From the IMG/VR virus record IMGVR_UViG_3300017708_002909, positions 1 to 21,990 of that record: 21,990 nucleotides of DNA; one strand, 5' to 3'. Numbering within the stretch: position 1 is the first letter of the stretch; every line of letters begins with the position of its first letter. Position numbers and translations under genes: made by a program. The notes under the pieces were generated by a model. It saw only the letters and a list, made by a program, of their open reading frames with translations, searched no databases and had not been told where the DNA came from. Origin of the DNA: a virus. Positions 1 through 9,300 of this stretch are shown in pieces.

Positions 1-362
1 ACAAATTCTAATATACGTTTTTCCCAATTTTTACTATTACTATCTTTTTTAGATAAATCTAAAATTTCTTTTTGTGAACCATAATAATCTTTCCAATCAG
101 ATTCAGTTATTATTTTTTGTTTTTGGGGAGTACGTCCTTTAAGGCCCTGCTTAGATCTTTCTTCTTTTAAAGCTTGTAATGCTTTTTTGCCTAATTTTTT
201 ATTTCTTTCAAAATAAAGAACTTTTTTACCTATATATCTTATATCAGTAGGTTTATATCTAACCTCATATATAAATCCATAAGTTCCCTTAGGCATGTCT
301 TCTATTGATGTTATAACCCTTCCCTGATATATCCAGGTAGCGGTTGTTGGCATATCTTTCAT
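1..362 (-). CDS. GIY-YIG-like endonuclease, N-terminal part (cut by window edge)
   Basis: I translated this open frame by hand from the ATG at 362; it runs 120 codons without a stop to the window edge, so the C-terminus is missing. Residues 28-32 read YGFIY and residues 43-46 YIGK, which fit the two halves of a GIY-YIG nuclease core. A basic stretch follows (residues 46-84), then ESDWKDYYGS at 87-96. That last motif is common in a phage family of GIY-YIG-like putative endonucleases. Known GIY-YIG enzymes cut DNA using the two tyrosines, a later arginine and a glutamate; the glutamate may lie outside the window. It may be a free-standing homing endonuclease or a phage DNA-processing nuclease. 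The gene starts 20 bases after the fibre gene stop, with no Shine-Dalgarno sequence. A second ATG at 353 is an alternative start. Confidence 0.68.
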   Translation of the reverse strand, partial: MKDMPTTATWIYQGRVITSIEDMPKGTYGFIYEVRYKPTDIRYIGKKVLYFERNKKLGKKALQALKEERSKQGLKGRTPQKQKIITESDWKDYYGSQKEILDLSKKDSNSKNWEKRILEF

Positions 363-382
363 TTAAAAAGTTATTAAAACCA

Positions 383-1570
383 TTATAAAGAATCAAATGA
401 TACTTGAATTTCTAAATCAGAATTCATAGGAACTTTTGTTGGTACTGATAATTTACCTACAGCTAATAAATTTTTATTATTATCATATAAACCAACTGTA
501 GTAATGTATGGACTAAAATATGATCCTGTTGCAAAATCTTTATAAACATAATTTGTTCCTGGTAAAGGTTGTTCTAATTGACTACCTGATAGTAGTGAGG
601 GGTTTAATGAATAGCCAAATTCATTATCTCTTACAACACATTTATATTGATATTCATTTAATGTAACAGAGGAAGAAAAACCTACTGTCATATTACCAAA
701 CCAATCAGTTCCACCAGAATTATAACCATCTTGATTTACTAGGGCAAGAGCTCCAACTGTAGGTATTCCACTATTACCTGGTGATTTTAAAGGATTAGAA
801 GATGATACTGGTGTTAATATAGCTATTCCATGTTCATATGAAATATTTCCACAATATTGATTTGTTATATTAGAAGCTCCTGCAGTTATATCATAAAATA
901 AATTTCCATTTCCATCATCAATAACATCAAAAAATCCAACAGTATCCATTGAAAATTTAAAACTTTGTGGTTCAATATTATTACCAAACAATTTAGAAGG
1001 AATGGATATTACCGACATATAATTCATATTTTGAGGAACACTCCAATCAGAAGAATCAATTTGTTCTCCTAATAAAGCTGCTCTAGTCTGGGTAATAGTA
1101 CTATTTTCATAGTTATAATATTGAGGACTTTTTATAGCCCCAATAGGTATATTATTAGATCCACTAAGGCCAATGTCAATATTATTATAATCAGCAAATA
1201 CATTATTTTGAGGACCTTCTAAACCATATAACATACTAGAAGTAGTTGCTAAACTACCAGACATACTTTCAAAATAGTTAGAATAATAAAGTTGCATTAC
1301 ACTTGAATACACTGAATTAGTGTTTAGTTTATTTACAAAACCAGAAGCATTTTGGGACCCTGATACTGTTGAACCCCCAACATAAAAAACCCAATTTCCC
1401 TCTGTAGTAGTTTCAAATATAAGTTTATTTGTGGGAGGTTGAGTTCCGTAGTATATTTCAACTCCTACATTAGATGCAGTCATAGCATTCCCTTTAAAGC
1501 TAAATCCTTTATTAGCAGAAAAAGGAGTTATTGTAATATCCTTTGTAGTGAATTGTTTGTAAGCTGACAT
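383..1570 (-). CDS. Virion structural protein, probable tail fibre/adhesin, paralogue of the next gene upstream
   Basis: This 395-residue protein is rich in S, T, N, G and Y, as expected for a beta-rich virion surface protein. It has no signal peptide or membrane segment. The start MSAYKQFTTKDI, followed by ITPF, resembles a conserved N-terminus I associate with structural proteins of marine T4-like phages. The C-terminal 40 residues (356-395) contain ITTVGLY and then LLAVGKLS, closely matching the C-terminus of the 351-residue protein encoded just upstream. A shared NPS-x-x-x-GS element lies about 30-40 residues before that. The two genes therefore look like diverged duplicates, with a common C-terminal module and different N-terminal halves. 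The position at the end of the baseplate block suggests a distal fibre or receptor-binding part. The exact role is inferred. Confidence 0.6.
   Translation of the reverse strand: MSAYKQFTTKDITITPFSANKGFSFKGNAMTASNVGVEIYYGTQPPTNKLIFETTTEGNWVFYVGGSTVSGSQNASGFVNKLNTNSVYSSVMQLYYSNYFESMSGSLATTSSMLYGLEGPQNNVFADYNNIDIGLSGSNNIPIGAIKSPQYYNYENSTITQTRAALLGEQIDSSDWSVPQNMNYMSVISIPSKLFGNNIEPQSFKFSMDTVGFFDVIDDGNGNLFYDITAGASNITNQYCGNISYEHGIAILTPVSSSNPLKSPGNSGIPTVGALALVNQDGYNSGGTDWFGNMTVGFSSSVTLNEYQYKCVVRDNEFGYSLNPSLLSGSQLEQPLPGTNYVYKDFATGSYFSPYITTVGLYDNNKNLLAVGKLSVPTKVPMNSDLEIQVSFDSL
485..505. repeat. 21-base identical segment shared with 1675-1695 (paralogous C-terminal module)
   Basis: Positions 485-505 and 1675-1695 are identical over 21 bases and lie in the same reading frame of the two paralogous fibre-like genes, where they encode ITTVGLY. 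DNA identity beyond the protein match may reflect recent duplication or recombination between the two 3' ends, or simply shared codon bias. Confidence 0.7.
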
Positions 1571-1575
1571 ACATT

Positions 1576-2631
1576 TTAGTAATCTAATTTAACTCTAACA
1601 AGTAATTCTTTTGTAAAATCTTTAATTAATGGTCTACTTAATTTTGCTACAGCACATAATTCATTTGATTCATTATATAAACCAACTGTAGTAATAAATG
1701 TTTGTGGGTTATTTTGCATTGTAGGCCATAATAAAGCACCTGTCGATCCTGTTACAAATGATGGGTTAGATGAATAGTTAAAATCACTATTTTGAGCTCT
1801 TACAAAATAAAAATCAGAAGCTAAAGTTTCTTGAGAATTTAATCTAAATGTTTTATTTGCTTGGAAAATACTTCCTGAAAGTGCATTATATAATTTTTGT
1901 GGATTTTGGCTATTAGTATTTGAACTTCTACCAATTCCCATATTAACTCCACCACCTGCAGAGTATCCATCTAAAGCAGGACCATTTAATAATATTAAAC
2001 CTACATCTGGTAAATATAAACCATAAGATCCTGAATCAGCTGAAAATCCTGTAGATTTAACTCCAGTATAAATTGTTCCTTGAGAACCTGATACTATATT
2101 ATAAACTCTTCCAGCATTTCCAAATACATTTCCTGTACTTATTTTACTATCATCTGTTAATGTTAACATATCTAAACCATTAGCTCCACTCTTAGATATA
2201 TTTAATTCCATAGTACCTAATGCTAATGATTCTTTATATCTTGCCCTTTCAACAGCTAAAGCGAAAAAATAGGATCCCGTAAAATCTCCAAAGATAAAGG
2301 GTTCTGTATCATCTCCTAGCACTATATTTTGATATTGTCCATATATTGTTGATGATGGGGATTTACCTATAACTTGAGCATTATAAAATAAACTTCCACT
2401 ACCTACTTCATCCGCATAAGCTATATCAAATTGAACTGCAGCTGAAGTTTCAGTTGATGCTGTTTGATACATATGAAGGTAATATTGTCCTGAATTTGAA
2501 TTTGCCTGAACAGATGATGTGTAAATTTCAGTTAATCTTGGAGCATTATTACTCCATACAGTTCCAGTTACGGAATCTATACTATTAATTATATCACCTG
2601 ATCCAAATGTTGTAAAAGCTCCATTAGCCAT
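1576..2631 (-). CDS. Virion structural protein of T4-like marine phage type, probable fibre/baseplate periphery
   Basis: This 351-residue beta-rich protein resembles structural proteins I associate with marine T4-like phages. Recognisable stretches are IYGQYQNIVLGDD, then FIFGDFTGSYFFALAVERAR and YKESLALGTMELNIS in the middle, and YGLYLPDVGLILLNG further on. The C-terminal module (residues 313-351) contains ITTVGLY and AVAKLSRP and is shared with the downstream 395-residue protein. The preferred start at 2631 is preceded by an A-rich leader with no Shine-Dalgarno sequence. The gene follows the 217-residue structural gene after 18 bases and precedes its paralogue by 5 bases, so all three are probably co-transcribed. 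Virion membership is likely; the precise place in the particle is not visible from sequence. Confidence 0.65.
   Translation of the reverse strand: MANGAFTTFGSGDIINSIDSVTGTVWSNNAPRLTEIYTSSVQANSNSGQYYLHMYQTASTETSAAVQFDIAYADEVGSGSLFYNAQVIGKSPSSTIYGQYQNIVLGDDTEPFIFGDFTGSYFFALAVERARYKESLALGTMELNISKSGANGLDMLTLTDDSKISTGNVFGNAGRVYNIVSGSQGTIYTGVKSTGFSADSGSYGLYLPDVGLILLNGPALDGYSAGGGVNMGIGRSSNTNSQNPQKLYNALSGSIFQANKTFRLNSQETLASDFYFVRAQNSDFNYSSNPSFVTGSTGALLWPTMQNNPQTFITTVGLYNESNELCAVAKLSRPLIKDFTKELLVRVKLDY
1675..1695. repeat. Second copy of the 21-base identical segment (see 485-505)
   Basis: This copy encodes residues 313-319 of the 351-residue fibre-like protein and is base-for-base identical to 485-505. 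Similarity drops just outside the segment at DNA level but continues at protein level to both C-termini. Confidence 0.7.
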
Positions 2632-2649
2632 ATTTTATTATTTTTTATG

Positions 2650-3303
2650 TTATTGCATTCCTGCAGATTTTCTTAATTCAAAAGGTATTTGTAATCTTGC
2701 TCCTGTACCTCTACCTACAATAGTTAATGTAGCATATAATACAGTAGCTGTTCCAAACACGTTAATAGAAGTAGCACTTAATGTAAAATTAGTACCTGTT
2801 ACTGTTTTAGAAACATTAGTACCTAATGTTTGTTGAGAGTTTAAAGTATTACTAGAATTAGCTCCACCTCCTATAATATTAGCATAAGTAATGTTAGACA
2901 TTGTCACAGTATATCCTTCCGCTTCAGGAGAAGTTCCAGAAAATGTGGTTGTTTGGGGAGTAAGAGCTGGTATTGTAGTTTCTCCTGTTACTAATTCAAC
3001 TTTACTAAATCCAAGTGAAATAGTAGGCATTACTGCTGTTGATCTAGGTAAAGTAACTAGTTTATACTTCATAGTTTGAAGTTCATTAGGAAAAGCTTCT
3101 AAAACAGGCATATTTTCAATTGCCTCTCCATAATAAGCAGATCCTGAAGGGTGATCAGGATTATATAAAGAATAATCTACTTCATCATCTGATAAGGCAA
3201 ATTGTGTAATATTAAAAGCATTACCACCTTGGGCTAGCAATTCTCTTCCTTTTTTAGTTAAAATAGCATCTACTGTTACTACTTGATTATTTAAATATCC
3301 CAT
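2650..3303 (-). CDS. Conserved phage virion/baseplate-associated protein
   Basis: This 217-residue protein starts MGYLNNQVVTVDAILTKKGR. That opening, with ELLAQGG and FNITQFALSDDEVDYSLYNP after it, is characteristic of a small conserved family in marine and Bacteroidota-type T4-like phages. The function is unknown, but the gene usually sits with tail or baseplate genes. The N-terminal 80 residues are the recognisable part. The rest is a T/S/N-rich, probably beta-sandwich segment (residues 110-217) ending in RLQIPFELRKSAGMQ. Its start is preceded by the longest intergenic gap of the window (71 bases), which carries a promoter-like element. It may therefore begin its own late transcript covering the two fibre-like genes. 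No catalytic motif is visible. Confidence 0.65.
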   Translation of the reverse strand: MGYLNNQVVTVDAILTKKGRELLAQGGNAFNITQFALSDDEVDYSLYNPDHPSGSAYYGEAIENMPVLEAFPNELQTMKYKLVTLPRSTAVMPTISLGFSKVELVTGETTIPALTPQTTTFSGTSPEAEGYTVTMSNITYANIIGGGANSSNTLNSQQTLGTNVSKTVTGTNFTLSATSINVFGTATVLYATLTIVGRGTGARLQIPFELRKSAGMQ

Positions 3304-3319
3304 TTTATATTAGTATTTT

Positions 3320-3330
3320 ATTATAAATAT
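3320..3330 (-). promoter_or_regulatory. Candidate promoter element, copy A
   Basis: On the coding strand this reads ATATTTATAAT, ending 16 bases before the ATG at 3303. The same 11 bases occur in the two other large gaps (16329-16339 and 19837-19847). Further upstream the coding strand has TTTG, then 20 bases, then TATATTTA. This comes close to the Bacteroidota housekeeping promoter pattern (TTTG at -33, TAnnTTTG at -7), with one mismatch in the last base. It may be a promoter for the 217-residue gene and the two fibre-like genes. This is inference from position and recurrence. Confidence 0.45.
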
Positions 3331-3374
3331 ATGTATTTTTTATTTTTATTCCAAATTATAATTTTAGTTAAATA

Positions 3375-6300
3375 TTAATCTAATTGATTTGGTGAATTTT
3401 GTTGAAATACATTTTCTGATTGTAATTTATTAATTATTTTTTGCACATTTCTTTGTTGTATATCAGTTAAATCATTTGGTACTATATACCCATCTCCTGA
3501 TGGTGTTTGTATTCCAAACGATCCTGAAGGTTGATTTACCTTTAATGTTACTTTACTGTCATCTTGTTTTCTTTTTCTAAAAGTTGCTGCTCTAATACTT
3601 CCTGAAGGAATAGGATGTATTAATGTAGAAGGATCAGGTGATACTATTAATCTATCAAACAAAAATGCAGGATCTAAAAAGTATATTGTTGGTACAGATT
3701 CTCCATCTGTTACATAAGGGGAATTTATTTTATTTGATTTTAATGGAAACTGAAGCGATTTATCAATAATTCCATTATTATTAGTACCAAAAAACCATTG
3801 TATACCTACATTTGGAACATTTGGATCTCTTGCTTTTGTTTTATCTACAGTTACTGTTACTTGAGTTGGACGATTTTCACCATTTAAATTTACTACATAA
3901 TTTGATAATTCTGCAGAAACTAGGGCAGAACCTGAACCTATGTCATTCATAGTATAAGCCCCATAAGTATTATCAGCCCAATAAAAACAAACTTCATTTT
4001 GTATTGCTATATCTAGTCTTCTTTTATATTCTTCTATTTGATATGGATTATTTTTTACTAAAGGTGATGAAGAAGTAATAAGTCCTGAAAGAGTAAAATC
4101 AAAAGTTGAAGGAGATCCAGCCCATGCAAAAGTATCTGTTCTTACAGCAGGAGGAGCTAGTTCATAATCAATTACTTGAAAATCTTGTTGTATAATTGAT
4201 TCAGCAACACCACCAGATGATCCTGATAGAATCTCTTGCGGTATTGCATATGCAACTCTAATTTCATCTCCAGGTTCTATATTTATAGTAGTGTTTTCTA
4301 TTTGTTCATATTCTGTTAACTTAGATCCTGATATGTCCCACCTATAAAAAGATCCTAATTCATCAGGATCTAATATTGGAATAATCATTTGTTGGTCAAA
4401 CTCAGCATTTATTCCAGCAGTTCTAAGACCCATTGAATTAGGTACTACAGGTAATCCACCCCAATCACCATCAGTTTGAGATCCACCAGCTTGTTGTATT
4501 ATTTGAACAATACTCGGCATTCCCTTAGAATAAGTAAATTCTCCCACAAGTGTGGTTGGATCTGGTTTTGGCATAGCATCACCATAAACTATATGACATC
4601 TATTAATTGAGTTCATCCATTGTAAATTAGGACCAATAAGACTACCAATACTACCACCATTATAATTACTAGGTCTAGTAGGTTGAGTATATGATGGTCC
4701 TCTTAAATTTAAAATCCCAAATCCTAAACTAGTAGCATAATTAGAACTTCCAGTAACAAGAAGAGCTATTGCAGTTGATCCTGTATCAGGGAAATTATTA
4801 GGAGTGTCAGGTTGAATTAAATTAGGAAAAGTAGTTAATTTTTGGTAAGGAGCCATATCCTCTGGGAAGAAGAGAGTTAAACCTACTTGTTGTTCAATAT
4901 TATTTGCATTAGGAAGAGTCAATGAATTAAGTCCTTGTCCTGTATAGCTAGGTCTAAAGAAACTTTGAGTTGCAGACATTTGTGTTGGATTCACTTGATT
5001 TGACCAATAAACATCCCAATTAGTTGCCCCTGCAACAATTGGAGCTGCTTCTAATTTCATTCGGTTATAATTAAGGGTTGTTCCATTAAATTTAGCAAAT
5101 GTTTTTGTTGGGTTATTATATATATATGATGCTTTTCTATCTGGTGAAAATGTTGAAGAAACTGGGAGTAAGTTAAAATTATCACCACTTATTAAAGATG
5201 AAGTAATAATAGGTGATTGTTGATCTAATATTTCTTCAAATGGGATTTGGATTAATTGATCTATTACAAATGTAGAAGTACCAAAAATAGATAAATCTTC
5301 ATATGACTGTTTAAAATGTGCTATATTAATAGGATGAACATCTATAACAGCATTTTTACCATATGAAACATCACCTTCCCAACTTCCAGTTTCACCATTA
5401 ATATATTTAACTTGGTGTTGAGCTAGTAATTTTGGGGTATTAGCTATTCCAGTAGGACCAAAAGTTGCTGATCTTAATGGAAGTAAACTTGCTGATGGTA
5501 TACCCGTATAAAAATTATAGTCTGCACTTTCTAATAAACATCCTTTATATCTAGGATTAGATAGAGCTAATGATGTATAATTACTGTCAGGAACTTCAGC
5601 AAATTCTAATAATGTAGTATTTGTAGCTGTACCATCCCATCCTAATTGAGATGCTGATACTAATAGAGAATAATCTGAAGGTATTCCTTCAATTTTAGTT
5701 GATGAAGAAATTACAGGATCAAAATCCATATCAAATAAATATGAATTTTTTCTACTACCACTTATATTATTAATTATAGGATTATATGGTGAATTTTGGA
5801 ATAATTGACTTTGAGAAGGTTGAATAGTAAATCCATCATTAGGGAATAAATGTTTTTCACCTAATGATTCTTCTACTAATGTAATATTAGACATTACAAC
5901 TTCATCTGCTGCACCTGGACATACATAAAATGGAACGATAGCACCATAAGTAGGTGGGATACCACTTCCATTCATACCAGGACCATTTGAATCAACTAAA
6001 TCTTTTCCTTGATAAACAAATGAAAAAGAAAAAGTACCATTAATACCAACTGCTGGAGCGGAAGGGTCTGTATTTTGTTTAAATAATGCATCTCCAGTTA
6101 CAATATCATTTCCTGTTGCAACTAAAAGGCCTGTATCCCCTAATGAATAAACACCCATACCAACTCTACCACCACTAACAACACCTGTTGTTGTAAATGA
6201 TACAGTATATCTTGATCCTACTTTTAATGGAAAGTTTGAATTATGTGGAAAAACAGATCCTGTTATCATTCCAGATGCAGGAGATGCATTAGGTCCAACT

Positions 6301-9300
6301 GTAAATCCAGTTGCAGTACGACTTGCAAAATTAGCATCACTTTCTGCTTGTGTAATATCAATAGCAATTAGCGATCCACTTGTATCTGATGTTTTGTCAT
6401 TTCCGTCAGCAAATATTCTATAGGGATTATATTGGGTTGGAATAACTTCAAAATTACTACCACTATATTCACCATTATAAAATTCATCTTGTGTATCTTC
6501 AACTCTATATTCTCCTGTAAAATCATCTATATAAAACCATGCTTGTTGAGAAGATGATGGTTCAGGTTTTGTAAATTCTGCATCCTCACCAAATGAAAAA
6601 GTATATGCTGAAATTTCAACAGTAGCTCCAGTTCCCGCAATATTCCAGTATAATCTTTCATCTGCAAATGCTTCTAAGTAATTATCTGATATTAATCCTG
6701 GTGGGTCTTGAACTGTTATTCCAGCATATGTAGTTTCAAATATTCCACCTCTTTTACTTGATGTTACTTCAAGTTTTACATCAGTAGCACTTGATGGTAC
6801 ACCTGTAAAAATCATATTTAATCTTACTTGGGATATAAATGTACCTTCTGCTTCAAAGTAAACTTTATCTTGATAATCAACTGCTACAAATATCCCAGAT
6901 TCTATTTGAGAAGCATGATCTGGAAGAGTTGAAAATAAAGGAACAGCTGCTGCTCCATTTGTTAAAGTAATATTATCTCCTTCAGATGTATAAAATCTTC
7001 CTTCATTAGTTATTATATTATATTTATTAACACTTCCTCCTGCACTTCCTGTTAAGGAATACATTCCTATACTTGAAGTAACTAATAAATTTTTCTCAAC
7101 TATTCTACTATTAAATCCTGTTTGAGATGAAGGACCAAATGTATTTGATCCGGTTTCAGGCGTAGTAGCAACTTCAGTATTAATATTAATACCAATCTCT
7201 GTATTTGTTTTGTTTCGCTCTAATAGATGTTGTTTTACGATAATTCCCGTACTTAAACTAGTACGAGCAGGCACATAATTCTTAATTGCTTTAAATAATG
7301 AAGTTTCGTAAAATTTAATTAACCTATTATAATCATATTCTTTTTCAACTAAAGTTGTAGGTGAATTAGGTTCAACATCATTATTAACATTAAAACCTTG
7401 ATATTTTTTAAAATAATCTTCAGCAATACGAGTTAATTCAGGATATCTATCTGAGCTTTCAGAGATAAATCTTGGATCTGCTATTGCATCAGATACTACC
7501 CCATGTCCAAACGTACCTATTATGTCATCATTTATTTCATTTTGAAATGAAAATCCAACTTCTAATGAATTAATATCTTCAGTATAACTTCCACTTTGTT
7601 CAAATTCTTGTTGTATACTTCTAAAAGGTGATAATATTGTACCATATTCATTACCATCAATTACTTGAATTTTATTTTTTATTCTATTTCTAAGACCAGC
7701 TGCAGGTTGGTCCATGTAATTTATTTCATTAATAGGAGAAATCCATGATGCTGTAATATATTGATTATCTGGTTCTGTAGCTATGTCCCATGAGTAATAA
7801 CTACTAGTAACAATACCTCTAGTTGATAATGCATTTTTATACTCTATAAAAGACGAAGTAAATAATTCACCTGTTGAATTTACAATAGAGGGATGAATAG
7901 ATCCTATTCCTTTATCTACTCCTGCTACATTTATTCCAAACTTAAATTGATTTTTAGTATTTCCATAATTTCCTGTAGCAAAATTAGTATATAAACCCCC
8001 CATAGGTGAATTATTAAATTCTAATTCATTACCTAATGAAATTCTATATGATAGTTGATCATAAGAACTACCTGCTCCTGTATTTGAATCTGAATGTCCT
8101 TGAATTGATTCAGGATTCATTACATAATCATTAAATGAAGATGCTGATACTGCTCTTCTATAATATCTAAACTCTTGATACTCCCCTACAAATGGTCTTC
8201 CTATAAATTTACCACCTACTTTCATTATAGCTTTTAAAGCACCAGTTCCTCCTCCTACTATTACATTATTACCACTTCCATAATCTCCATCAAAAGGCAA
8301 TCCTCCTAAAAGTAATGCTCTTTTATTAATACTTGTGGTAGTATTATCAGCATTATCAAAAAACATATTATTCCAAGCTGTATTCATTGAAGATGATATC
8401 TTACCATCAAGCATTTGAATTGAAGCTGATCCCTGAAATCCTATTTGATTTCCATCATAACCATTATATATATTATTTGCTACTCTTAATTCAAATTCAT
8501 TAAGTGTATTATCTTGACCAGATGCAGATAAATTAGTTGATCTTTGTAATTGAACTGACCACCAACCATCATTAAAAAATGGTAAAGAAATTTTAGAAGA
8601 CGTAAAATAATGTCTACCAGAATTTAAAGTACCTTCAATAGCTCCATCACCAACTGAACCAGACATTACTAGTTGAAGAGTTCCATATTGTGAATCTGTT
8701 GGTAATGTAGAGCCGTCAAATGATCCAGAATTTGAACCTGAGTATTCTAATACTATAGCAAATGCTCCTGGGGAATTTGGAACGTTTCCTCCTACTCCAT
8801 CAAACCAAGGTTTAATTAATAAAGAAGAAGTGAAAAACTGATCAGAACCTATTGGTTTTTTGTTTTTAAATCTAAATTGTATACTATCAGGTGGTGAAAA
8901 ATAATTAGATGGGGCTGATGCATCATAAAAATTACTCGCTAGTGGTGTCCATGGTATTAAAACAGAACTACTAGCTTGTGTTCCTAATGTGGATGGAGTA
9001 TTTTTTACTAAAGAACCAGAATAAGTTTTAACTGCTGTACTATAACGATTCATCCATAAATCATAATCGTTTTCATCATCTTTATTTTTACCCCCAAATT
9101 CACTTATACGAAGCATTGTATTAGGAACACCCCATATGTTAATTAATTGTCTTAATCCTGTTACAGTTCCTTTTCTTTTTACTAAAGAAACCATATTGTG
9201 GAAAATTCTTTTATAAATTTCTTGTGATGAATTTTCAATTGGATATGGGAAAGATGGATCTGCTAAAGCTATAACATATCCTAAGGTTGATTGTTTTTGA

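Noticed and set aside
381-390. TTTATAAT on the minus strand before the endonuclease gene, resembling the candidate promoter
   Set aside because: It shares only 8 bases with the repeated element and is formed by the final codons and TAA of the fibre gene; similar TTTATAATG at 18256 is also explained by coding plus stop.
3353-3364. Perfect 12-base AT palindrome AAATTATAATTT after the giant gene stop, considered as a terminator
   Set aside because: It has no GC pairs and no following T-run in the coding direction, so a stable terminator hairpin is unlikely in such AT-rich DNA.
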